From an uncultured Dialister sp. (GTDB taxonomy: Bacteria > Bacillota > Negativicutes > Veillonellales > Dialisteraceae): 37,166 nt of DNA. Below, one piece after another: positions 22,699 through 29,853 of the stretch; within the stretch, counting starts at the first letter, position 1; each line of letters opens with the position of its first letter. A model generated the notes under the pieces. It made no database searches, had not been told where the DNA came from, and was given only the letters and a program-made list of their open reading frames with translations. Position numbers and translations under genes: made by a program. The DNA lies in NCBI GenBank assembly GCA_900545365.1, contig UQYL01000014.1:1-37166 (forward strand), given 5' to 3'.

Positions 22699-24206
22699 TG
22701 GGAAAGAAAAAAGTTTTATATATTGAAGGGACGTCCGGCATCAGCGGAGACATGTTCGTGGGCGCCATGATCGATCTCGGCGCGGATCTGGAAAAACTGG
22801 CCGCCGTTTTTGACTCCATACCGGCGGAAGGATTTTCCGTGGATGTGGCTCGGGTGAAAAAGAACGGCATCGACTGCGTGGATTTCGATGTCATCCTTGA
22901 TAAAGACCATGAAAATCACGACCACGATATGGCCTGGCTCTACGGCCCGGCGGTGAGCGCGGAAGAAGAGGAAGAAGGCTGCTGCTGCGGGCATCATCAC
23001 GAGGAGGAAGGCTGCTGTTGCGGACACCACCATGAGGAAGAAAGCCACTGCTGCGGGCACCACCACGAGGAAGAAGGTCACTGCTGCGGACATCACCACG
23101 AGGAAGAAGGCCACTGCTGCGGGCACCATCACGAGGAAGAAGGTCACTGCTGCGGACATCACCACGAGGAAGAAGGCCGCTGCTGCGGACATCATCACGA
23201 GGAGGAAGGTCACTGCTGCGGGCACCATCACCACCATCATGAGCATCGGAATCTGGCCGATGTGGAAGCCGTCATCGACGGCACGGACATGACGGACAGC
23301 GCGCGGAAACTGGCGAAGCGCATCTTCCGGATCGTGGCGGAGGCGGAGGCCGTCGCCCACCGCATGCCGCTGGAAGAAGTGCATTTCCACGAAGTAGGCG
23401 CGGTGGATTCCATCGTGGATATCATTGCCGCGGCGGTGTGCTTCGATGATCTGGGCATTACCGATGTCATCATACCGTCGCTTTCGGAGGGAACGGGCAC
23501 CGTGCGGTGCCAGCACGGCGTGCTTCCCGTGCCGGTGCCGGCGGTGGCGAATATCGTCCGCCGCTACGGCCTCGATCTGTCCATCATGCCGGCGGCGGGA
23601 GAATTTGTGACGCCCACCGGCGCGGCTATCGCGGCGGCCATCCGCACGTCCGCGGCGCTGCCCGCCCATTTCCGCATTGAGAAGACCGGCATGGGCGCGG
23701 GGAAGCGGGCCTACACGGAGCGCCCCGGCATCCTCCGGGCCATGCTCATCACGCCGGAAGAAGACGGCACGCGGGATGAAGTGATGCTCCTCCAGTCGGA
23801 TATCGACGATTCCACCGGAGAAGTTCTGGGCTATGTGCTGGAAAAGCTCATGGCTTCCGGCGCGCGGGACGCCCACTACAGTCCGGTATTCATGAAGAAG
23901 AACCGCCCCGCGTGGGAACTTTCGGTGATCTGCGACAAAGACAGAGCGGAAGCGCTGGAGGAGATCATCTTCCGGGAGACCACCACCATCGGCATCCGGG
24001 AAATGACGGTGCGGCGCACCATCCTGCCGCGGGAGGAAAAAACGGTCGCTACTCCGTGGGGCGAGGCGCAGGTGAAATGCTGCGCCGCCGGGGATGTGAC
24101 GAAGTACTATCCCGAATATGAATCGGCGCGGCGCATCGCGGAGGAAGGCGGGCTGCCGCTCGCCGACGCGTACCGCCTCATCCGGGAAGCGGCGGAAGAG
24201 CGCTGA
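22698..24206 (+). CDS. larC: Nickel insertion protein LarC with Cys/His-rich repeat domain
   Basis: CTP-dependent cyclometallase that inserts nickel into the pincer nucleotide. 502 residues, longer than usual because of an insert. It starts MGKKKVLYIEGTSGISGDMFVGAMIDLGAD, the family N-terminus. Residues 91-178 are eight 11-residue units of the form EEEGHCCGHHH, followed by HHHEH. The LarC core resumes at about residue 190 (RIVAEAEAVAHRMPLEEVHFHEVGA) and ends with the LarC2 region (MLLQSDIDDSTGEVLGYVLEKL, FMKKNRPAWELSV). It is one uninterrupted frame, unlike L. plantarum, where larC1/larC2 need a programmed frameshift. The insert probably binds or stores nickel. Confidence 0.95.
   Translation: MGKKKVLYIEGTSGISGDMFVGAMIDLGADLEKLAAVFDSIPAEGFSVDVARVKKNGIDCVDFDVILDKDHENHDHDMAWLYGPAVSAEEEEEGCCCGHHHEEEGCCCGHHHEEESHCCGHHHEEEGHCCGHHHEEEGHCCGHHHEEEGHCCGHHHEEEGRCCGHHHEEEGHCCGHHHHHHEHRNLADVEAVIDGTDMTDSARKLAKRIFRIVAEAEAVAHRMPLEEVHFHEVGAVDSIVDIIAAAVCFDDLGITDVIIPSLSEGTGTVRCQHGVLPVPVPAVANIVRRYGLDLSIMPAAGEFVTPTGAAIAAAIRTSAALPAHFRIEKTGMGAGKRAYTERPGILRAMLITPEEDGTRDEVMLLQSDIDDSTGEVLGYVLEKLMASGARDAHYSPVFMKKNRPAWELSVICDKDRAEALEEIIFRETTTIGIREMTVRRTILPREEKTVATPWGEAQVKCCAAGDVTKYYPEYESARRIAEEGGLPLADAYRLIREAAEER
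22968..23231 (+). repeat. Eight 33-bp tandem repeats inside larC
   Basis: Eight in-frame 33-nt units, each encoding E-E-E-G/S-x-C-C-G-H-H-H. Units differ mostly at wobble positions and at the residue before CC (Cys in units 1-2, His in most, Arg in unit 7). It totals 18 cysteines and more than 25 histidines. The near-identical DNA makes unit number likely to vary between strains. Confidence 0.95.
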
Positions 24207-24220
24207 CCTTGGGAACAGCA

Positions 24221-24253
24221 AAAGACGGGCCTTTCACAGACCCGTCTTTTTTG
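24221..24253 (+). terminator. Terminator of the lar operon
   Basis: AAAGACGGG pairs with CCCGTCTTT over a 12-nt loop, with the T-run continuing to TTTTTT. Confidence 0.9.
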
Positions 24254-24287
24254 TTGAAAAAAATTTTGAAAAAATCACGATTTTTTA

Positions 24288-24314
24288 TTAGCACTCACTT
24301 GACATGAGTGCTAA
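24288..24314 (+). promoter_or_regulatory. CIRCE operator (HrcA binding site)
   Basis: Perfect match to the CIRCE consensus: TTAGCACTC, 9 nt, GAGTGCTAA. It overlaps the -35 of the hsp20 promoter, so HrcA should repress until heat shock. Confidence 0.97.
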
Positions 24315-24326
24315 TAGTGGTAAAAT
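24299..24326 (+). promoter_or_regulatory. Promoter of hsp20
   Basis: TTGACA (24299-24304) lies within CIRCE. A 16-nt spacer and TAAAAT (24321-24326) follow. Confidence 0.8.
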
Positions 24327-24406
24327 ACAGATGTAGCCGGAAGGAGGGACCGAAAGGGAACGCCCCGGCGGAAATAAAAAATACAGACGGGAAAGGAGTC
24401 TTCCAT

Positions 24407-24835
24407 ATGCGTAGTTATCTTCCGATGTTTAATGATGATTTCTTTGGCGGCAGCGCGCTGGATCAGTTCTTTGACGACTTTGCGGCTCCGGCTGGCGGAA
24501 TGAGAGTCCCGAAAGTAGATATTGAGGAAATGAAAGATCATTATGAGATCAAGGCGGATCTCCCCGGTTTCCAGAAGGACGAGATCAGCATCACCTTCGC
24601 CGATGATGTCATGACCATCGAAGCGAAAAAAGACGAGTCCAAAGAAACGAAGGATGAGGAACGGCATTTCCTGAGAAAAGAAAGAGTTTCCTCGGCGTTC
24701 CGCCGTCAGTTCGCTGTCAAAGGCGTGAAGAAAGAAGATATCAAGGCGGATCTGAAGGACGGCATCCTCACGATCAGCCTGCCGAAAGTGGAGCAGGAGA
24801 TCGAAAAATCGCCGTACCATATCCAGATCGGCTGA
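24407..24835 (+). CDS. Hsp20/alpha-crystallin family small heat shock protein
   Basis: Cytoplasmic ATP-independent holdase; 142 residues. The N-terminal arm is MRSYLPMFNDDFFGG. The alpha-crystallin domain (about residues 40-130) reads VDIEEMKDHYEIKADLPGF, then EERHFLRKERVSSAFRRQFAV and ADLKDGILTISLPK, the classic GxLxxxxPK ending. The start follows AAAGGAG by 8 nt. Regulation by HrcA is directly supported by the CIRCE element. Confidence 0.96.
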   Translation: MRSYLPMFNDDFFGGSALDQFFDDFAAPAGGMRVPKVDIEEMKDHYEIKADLPGFQKDEISITFADDVMTIEAKKDESKETKDEERHFLRKERVSSAFRRQFAVKGVKKEDIKADLKDGILTISLPKVEQEIEKSPYHIQIG

Positions 24836-24901
24836 CCGCTGATTGTATCAGCCCGATTGTTTGCTGAGTTTTCCATTTATACCATCCCCTTTCAGCAGAA
24901 G

Positions 24902-24926
24902 GGCCCGCTTCGCGGCGGGCCTTTTT
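24902..24926 (+). terminator. Terminator of hsp20
   Basis: GGCCCGC-TTCGCG-GCGGGCC followed by TTTTT. Confidence 0.9.
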
Positions 24927-24934
24927 GCGTGCGC

Positions 24935-24959
24935 AAAAAAAGCTCTCCCTGAGGAGAGC
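24935..24959 (-). terminator. Terminator of the minus-strand lipoprotein gene
   Basis: GCTCTCC/GGAGAGC stem; read on the minus strand it is followed by seven T. Confidence 0.88.
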
Positions 24960-24973
24960 CTTTTGCTTTGCCT

Positions 24974-25480
24974 TTATCTTCTGCCGGAGAGGGTGGTATT
25001 CACCTGGTTTTCCGGTTTGGAAAAAATATGGACGATGTCGCTGCGGATCTTTTCCATCTCGCTGTTGTTGTCTTCCGTGAGCTCCTTCAGCATGACCGGC
25101 GAGCCGTCAGCGTTGGTGAGAGACGTTTCGATCTCTCCGCTGGTGCGGCTGTAGGAAAATTCCGTCTCTCTGCCGCCGTCTTTCGGCGTGATGACGAGAC
25201 GGCCGCCGTCGGTCACGGCCGTACCGGAGAGCGGGCCTTCGATCTCTTTCGCGCCGCGCTGCGTCCGGTGTTCTACGATGATGTTGTCTCCGTCGGGCGT
25301 GAAGGTGAATGTTTCCAGATTGCGGATCTCATCGCCGGACCAATTGACGCCGGCGTCCTGCACGCCCCACCAGGTGCCTTCCCAGGGATCGCTGAAAAGG
25401 GAAAGGCTGCCGCATCCGGCGGCGAGGATGCCTGCCGCGGCGGCCGCGGCGAAAAGGATGGAACGCAGGGATTTTTTCAT
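24974..25480 (-). CDS. Putative lipoprotein, unknown function
   Basis: About 168 residues from the ATG at 25480 (MKKSLRSILFAAAAAAGILAAGCGSLS), 5 nt after GGGAGG. The lipobox LAAGC predicts lipid anchoring. The mature domain starts SDPWEGTWWGVQDAGVNW and reads as a small beta-rich domain that resembles lipocalin-like or META-type domains in pattern only, with Trp-rich strands and FTFTPDG, GGRLVITPKDGG and REFEFSY-like spacing. I do not recognise the family. It is monocistronic, opposite to its neighbours, with its own -10 and terminator. Confidence 0.8.
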   Translation of the reverse strand: MKKSLRSILFAAAAAAGILAAGCGSLSLFSDPWEGTWWGVQDAGVNWSGDEIRNLETFTFTPDGDNIIVEHRTQRGAKEIEGPLSGTAVTDGGRLVITPKDGGRETEFSYSRTSGEIETSLTNADGSPVMLKELTEDNNSEMEKIRSDIVHIFSKPENQVNTTLSGRR

Positions 25481-25534
25481 CGGGACCTCCCGTTTTTGCA
25501 TGAACTGTGGAGTGGAAAGAACGTTTTATTCTTC

Positions 25535-25540
25535 ATTATA
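25535..25540 (-). promoter_or_regulatory. Candidate -10 of the lipoprotein gene
   Basis: Perfect TATAAT on the minus strand about 55 nt before the start codon. No clear -35. Confidence 0.45.
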
Positions 25541-25707
25541 CAACAAGCGCCGTCTCCTGGGAACGGCGCCGCGCCGGAGGGAAGGAGATGGCGTTTCTCG
25601 CTGTTTTCAGAAATTTTTATACAAAGCGGGAAATATGTATGCTTTCATGAGGGAAAAGAGGAAAGATGCGCTGAGAACGGCGGAAAAGAGGGGTATAGGG
25701 GATTTTA
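25541..25707. other. Gene-free spacer before gyrA
   Basis: Between the divergent lipoprotein and gyrA promoters. It holds an inverted repeat GCGCCGT/ACGGCGC (about 25547-25569) and otherwise nothing I can name. Confidence 0.35.
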
Positions 25708-25716
25708 TGGTATAAT
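25708..25716 (+). promoter_or_regulatory. Extended -10 promoter of gyrA
   Basis: TGGTATAAT: perfect -10 (25711-25716) with TGn extension; no good -35. Confidence 0.65.
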
Positions 25717-25806
25717 AAAGCCGTATGATCTTTCTTGCCGCGCGGGGCGCGGCATGGGAAGCGCCGCATGCCGGCCCTTCCCGCAGTCAGTGAAAAGGAG
25801 AATTTT

Positions 25807-28272
25807 ATGGATTGGCAGGAAGGCAAAGTCGTCCCCACCGCGCTGGAAGGGCAGATGAAGACATCCTACATCGATTACGCGATGTCCGTCATCGTCACCC
25901 GCGCGCTTCCCGATGTGCGGGACGGGATGAAGCCGGTGCACCGCCGCATTCTGTACGCCATGCAGGAAGCGGGCATGCTGCCGGGCAAGCCCTATAAGAA
26001 ATCCGCCCGCATCGTCGGCGACGTGCTGGGCAAGTACCACCCCCACGGCGACACCGCCGTCTATGAATCGGCAGTGCGCATGGCGCAGGATTTTTCCACC
26101 CGGTATCCGCTGGTGGACGGGCACGGCAATTTCGGCTCCGTCGACGGCGACTCCCCGGCGGCCATGCGTTATACGGAAATGCGCATGGCGAAGATCGCTT
26201 CGGAAATGCTCCGCGATCTGGATAAGAACACCGTCGATTTCATGCCGAACTACGACGGTTCCCTTCAGGAGCCGCTGGTGCTTCCGTCGCGCATCCCCAA
26301 TCTTCTGGTGAACGGTTCCTACGGCATCGCCGTGGGCATGGCGACCAATATCCCGCCGCACAATATGTGCGAGGTCATCGACGGGCTGTGCCATATGATC
26401 GACCAGCCGGACATCACCGTGGATGAGCTCATGAAGGATATCAAGGGCCCGGATTTCCCCACGGCGGGCCTCATCATGGGGCGGAGCGGCATCGAAGCGA
26501 TGTACCGCACCGGCCGCGGCGGCATCACGGTGCGCGCCCGCACGGCGGTGGAAGAAATGGACCGCGGCAAGAGCCGCATCGTCGTGACGGAGCTGCCCTA
26601 CCAGGTCAATAAGGCCCGCCTCATCGAGACGATCGCCGACCTGCAGCGGCAGAAGGTGGTGGACGGCATCACGGCGCTCCGCGATGAATCGGACCGCAAC
26701 GGCATGCGCATCGCCATCGAGCTCCGAGCGGATGTGAATCCCCAGATCATGCTGAACAATCTCTACAAGCACACCCAGATGCAGATCACCTTCGGGGCGA
26801 TCCTGCTGGCCCTTGTAGACGGCCATCCGCGCATCCTGAATCTGAAGCAGATCCTCTATTATTACCTGAAACATCAGGAAGAAGTCATCACCCGCCGGAG
26901 CATCTTCGAGCTGGACAAGGCGAAGGCGAAGGCCCATATCCTGGAAGGCCTCCTCATTGCCCTCGACCATATCGACGAAGTGATCCGCACCATCCGAGAA
27001 TCCCGCACCGACGAGACCGCGAAGAGCGCCCTCATGGAAAAATTCGGCCTCTCCGAGAAGCAGGCCATCGCCATTCTCGATATGCGCCTCCGCCGCCTGA
27101 CCGGCCTTGAACGGGACAAGATCGAAGCGGATTATAAAGATGTGAAAGAGCAGATCGCCTACCTGGAAGACCTGCTCTCCAGCCGGGAGAAGATCATGGG
27201 CGTCGTGAAGGAAGAACTGCTGGATGTGAAAGCCCGCTTCGGCGACGCGCGCCGCACGGAGATCACCCTCGGCGCGTCCGATTTCAATGCCGCCGATCTC
27301 ATCCCCGACGAGCCGATGGTGGTGACGCTCACCAATGAAAACTACGTGAAGCGCATGTCCACCGACACCTACCGCAAGCAGGGCAAGGGCGGCGTCGGCG
27401 TGGCCGGCATGAAGACGAAGGAAGGCGACTACGTGGCGAAGATCCTCACCACGTCCACCCATCACCGCCTGCTCTTCTTCACCAATAAGGGCCGTGTCTT
27501 CATGCTCACCGCGGCGGATATCCTGCCGTCGTCCACACGGGCCGCCAAGGGCACGCCGATCATCAATTTCCTGCCGGGCCTCACGTCCGGCGAAAAGGTG
27601 ACGGAGCTCTTTGACATCGACCGGAAGGACGAAGCGCAGTACCTCTTCATGATCACCCGCCGGGGCTACGTGAAGAAGACCGCCTTCTCGGAATATACGA
27701 ACGTCCGCAAGAGCGGCATCATCGCCATCAATCTCCGCGACGGCGACGAGCTGATCGCCGTGCGCCGCACAAATGACCATGACAATGTGGTCATCGCCAC
27801 GCGCCTCGGCATGGCCATCCGTTTCGATGAAGCGGAAGTGAAGCCCCAGGGCCGGCAGGCGCAGGGCGTCATCGGCATCCGTCTGAAACAGGCCGGCGAC
27901 GAAGTCGTGGGCGGTACCGTGGTGGCCGGAGACGACGAAGTCCTCACCGTGTCGGAAGACGGCTTCGCCAAGCGGAATCTCGCCGAAGCGTATACCATCC
28001 AGAAACGCGGCGGTATGGGCTCCCGCAATTTCGGGAAGAACAAGAAAGCCGTCGGCCTCATCGCCGTGCGGGAAGACGATGAAATCATCACCATCACCGA
28101 AGGCGGGCAGGTCATCCGCGTGCCCGTGTCCTCCGTATCGGTGAAGAAATCCAAGAACGTCCAGGGCGTCCGCCTCGTGAAACTGCAGGAAGGCGATAAG
28201 GTCTCGTCCATCGCCGTCACGCCGAAAGACGACATCGAAGAAGAAGAATACCAGCCAGCACTGCTGGACTGA
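25807..28272 (+). CDS. gyrA: DNA gyrase subunit A
   Basis: Breakage-reunion subunit of the enzyme that introduces negative supercoils. 821 residues from the ATG at 25807, normal for GyrA. The catalytic tyrosine is Tyr122 in AAMRYTEMRM, at the same number as in E. coli. The quinolone region HPHGDTAVYESAVRM has Thr at 83 and Glu at 87. The C-terminal beta-pinwheel starts after about residue 490, and the GyrA-box region reads RKQGKGGVGVAGM, supporting GyrA over ParC. The acidic tail is DDIEEEEYQ. The start lacks a strong ribosome site beyond AAAAGGAGAA. It is transcribed alone and ends in a strong terminator; gyrB is not in the window. Confidence 0.95.
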   Translation: MDWQEGKVVPTALEGQMKTSYIDYAMSVIVTRALPDVRDGMKPVHRRILYAMQEAGMLPGKPYKKSARIVGDVLGKYHPHGDTAVYESAVRMAQDFSTRYPLVDGHGNFGSVDGDSPAAMRYTEMRMAKIASEMLRDLDKNTVDFMPNYDGSLQEPLVLPSRIPNLLVNGSYGIAVGMATNIPPHNMCEVIDGLCHMIDQPDITVDELMKDIKGPDFPTAGLIMGRSGIEAMYRTGRGGITVRARTAVEEMDRGKSRIVVTELPYQVNKARLIETIADLQRQKVVDGITALRDESDRNGMRIAIELRADVNPQIMLNNLYKHTQMQITFGAILLALVDGHPRILNLKQILYYYLKHQEEVITRRSIFELDKAKAKAHILEGLLIALDHIDEVIRTIRESRTDETAKSALMEKFGLSEKQAIAILDMRLRRLTGLERDKIEADYKDVKEQIAYLEDLLSSREKIMGVVKEELLDVKARFGDARRTEITLGASDFNAADLIPDEPMVVTLTNENYVKRMSTDTYRKQGKGGVGVAGMKTKEGDYVAKILTTSTHHRLLFFTNKGRVFMLTAADILPSSTRAAKGTPIINFLPGLTSGEKVTELFDIDRKDEAQYLFMITRRGYVKKTAFSEYTNVRKSGIIAINLRDGDELIAVRRTNDHDNVVIATRLGMAIRFDEAEVKPQGRQAQGVIGIRLKQAGDEVVGGTVVAGDDEVLTVSEDGFAKRNLAEAYTIQKRGGMGSRNFGKNKKAVGLIAVREDDEIITITEGGQVIRVPVSSVSVKKSKNVQGVRLVKLQEGDKVSSIAVTPKDDIEEEEYQPALLD

Positions 28273-28278
28273 CAGCGG

Positions 28279-28307
28279 TACCGCTCCGAAAGGAGCGGTA
28301 TTTTTTT
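28279..28307 (+). terminator. Terminator of gyrA
   Basis: Perfect 9-bp stem TACCGCTCC-GAAA-GGAGCGGTA followed by seven T. Confidence 0.95.
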
Positions 28308-28915
28308 GCGCCCGTCCGGCAGCAGCCGGCTTTCCGCGGGAAGCGGATATTCACAAATGACCGGAAAATTTCCGGCGCTTTCGGAAGATCCGCCGCTGAA
28401 TGAGCGCTTTTCAGTGAGGAGCGGTGAAAAATTTCCGCTTCTGTGAAAAAGAACGGCAGTTCGGCAGCGGAAAAATGCGGCGCCGCCGTGAATTTCCCCG
28501 GTTTTTCGCAAAGTTATTCACACTTATGCACAGAGTTATGAACAAATTTGTTCGGTCATGGAAAAGAATGCGTAAAATTGGGGAGAAATCCCCGTGTGCA
28601 CTGGAGATGTACACAGAAAAATGTGAATAACTGTTCATAACTCGGGGAAGAGAGAAAAAAGAGGGCGTGTTTTTCACGGAAGAGCGGGGCTTTTCCCGCC
28701 GCGGCTGGTGTGAAATCGTGTGAATCCTTTTTGTGAATAAACAGAGCGTCCCAATTTTTCATGGATTTTTACGGAAATTTTACAGAGGCATACCGGGAGA
28801 ACCCCGATATTTACAGGGGAAAGTGGGGATCTTCGTGTGCGTGCCCGGTGTACACCTGAGGCTAGGGAAAGAGAGGGGCATTTTCCCTTCTGCTGTCCGT
28901 CCCGCTTCCGCCCTG
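28308..28915. other. Gene-free segment rich in DnaA-box-like sites and palindromes
   Basis: About 600 nt with no credible gene. Matches to TTATNCACA occur at 28514-28522 and 28524-28532 (+) and at 28622-28630 and 28732-28740 (-). Near matches are TTATGAACA at 28536-28544 (+) and 28632-28640 (-), and ATATTCACA at 28347-28355. Palindromes include CCGGAAA-A-TTTCCGG (28361-28375), GAACAAATTTGTTC (28540-28553), GGGGA-GAAA-TCCCC (near 28580) and GGTGTACACC (28848-28857). AT-rich patches lie at 28740-28790. It may be a DnaA-binding or origin-related region. + strand G excess continues on both sides, which argues against a replication origin exactly here. Confidence 0.55.
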
Positions 28916-28924
28916 TGGTACAAT
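28916..28924 (+). promoter_or_regulatory. Extended -10 promoter of the DUF2156-Eis genes
   Basis: TGGTACAAT: TACAAT (28919-28924) with TGn extension. Confidence 0.6.
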
Positions 28925-28953
28925 ACAGGTAGATTGAAAAATTTAGAAGGAGA

Positions 28954-29844
28954 GTGGACATCATAGAGTTCAGGCCATTCCGCATAGAAGACAAGGATTA
29001 CATCAACAGCTTTTTCGGAGAGCATCATTACGAGCGGGCAGACTGCTCTTTTGATACGCTCTTCCTGTGGCAGCAGACCTACGGCACGAAATGGGCTGTG
29101 CAGGACGGGGTGCTCTTCATCCGCGCCGGCGCGGGGGAGGAGACCTTTTTCATGCCGCCCTTCGCGGGAGACGGAGCGTCCTTCATGGACGGGCTGGAGA
29201 TCATCCGGGAAGAGCTGGCGGCGCTGGGAAAGCCTTTTTTCATCAAGTCGGCCTCCCCGTGGGCGGTGGAGAAGATCCGCGAATTTCAGCCCGGAAAGTA
29301 CCGCTTCGTCGAGGACCGGAATAACTGGGAATATATCTACCGCACGGCGGATCTCATCGCGCTTCCGGGGAAGAAATTCCGCATGAAGAAAAATCATCTC
29401 AACGGCTTCCTCCGCCAATACGGCGACTATGTGTATGAGCCGATCTCGGCGGACAATATGGACGAGGCGAGAGCGGCCGTGCGGGAATGGTTTTCCCGGC
29501 GCGGCGATATCGAGGAAGAAGAGCGGGCCATGGAGCTCAATTTCAGATATTGGGATGCGCTCGGCACGAAGGGCGGCGTCATCCGCATTTACGGGAAGAT
29601 CAAAGCGGTCACCATGGGGAATTTCCTCAATGAGAGGGTGGCTCACGTTCATTTCGAGAAGGCCGATCCGGCGATCCGCGGGCTCTATCAGGCGATCAAC
29701 AGGGATTTCCTGATGCGGGAATTCGCGGAGACGGAATTTGTGAACCGCGAGGAGGATCTGGGGATCCCCGGCCTGCGGCAAGCGAAGATGGAGTACAATC
29801 CCGATCATTTCGCGGAAAAATACGACGTGCTTCTGGCGGAATAA
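28954..29844 (+). CDS. DUF2156 (LPG synthase C-terminal-like) domain protein
   Basis: 296 residues. Matches stand-alone DUF2156 proteins, which share the GNAT-like fold of the catalytic domain of phosphatidylglycerol lysyltransferases. Typical pieces are FRPFRIEDKDYINSFF, SFDTLFLWQQTYGTKWAV, KKFRMKKNHLNGFLRQYGDYVYEPI and the end QAKMEYNPDHFAEKYDVLL. No membrane helices, so cytoplasmic. The start is uncertain: GTG at 28954 is only one base from its AAGGAG site, while ATC (28960) or ATA (28963) would be better spaced. A GNAT gene follows 9 nt later, so the pair probably acts together. Substrate unknown. Confidence 0.87.
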   Translation: MDIIEFRPFRIEDKDYINSFFGEHHYERADCSFDTLFLWQQTYGTKWAVQDGVLFIRAGAGEETFFMPPFAGDGASFMDGLEIIREELAALGKPFFIKSASPWAVEKIREFQPGKYRFVEDRNNWEYIYRTADLIALPGKKFRMKKNHLNGFLRQYGDYVYEPISADNMDEARAAVREWFSRRGDIEEEERAMELNFRYWDALGTKGGVIRIYGKIKAVTMGNFLNERVAHVHFEKADPAIRGLYQAINRDFLMREFAETEFVNREEDLGIPGLRQAKMEYNPDHFAEKYDVLLAE

Positions 29845-29853
29845 GGAGGGCAC

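Noticed and set aside
22968..23231. Tandem repeats resembling a short-repeat array (CRISPR-like)
   Set aside because: Units are contiguous 33-mers in frame with larC, with no unique spacers.
25705..27780. Long minus-strand frame (691 codons) opposite gyrA
   Set aside because: Shadow of gyrA's codon bias; no recognisable domain and no ribosome site.
28540..28553. LexA (SOS) box at the GAACAAATTTGTTC palindrome
   Set aside because: The spacing between GAAC and GTTC is six, not the four bases of the Firmicutes SOS box.
28308..28915. Firm call as the chromosomal replication origin
   Set aside because: + strand G excess continues on both sides in the lines counted, genes on both sides run the same way, and dnaA/dnaN are not adjacent.
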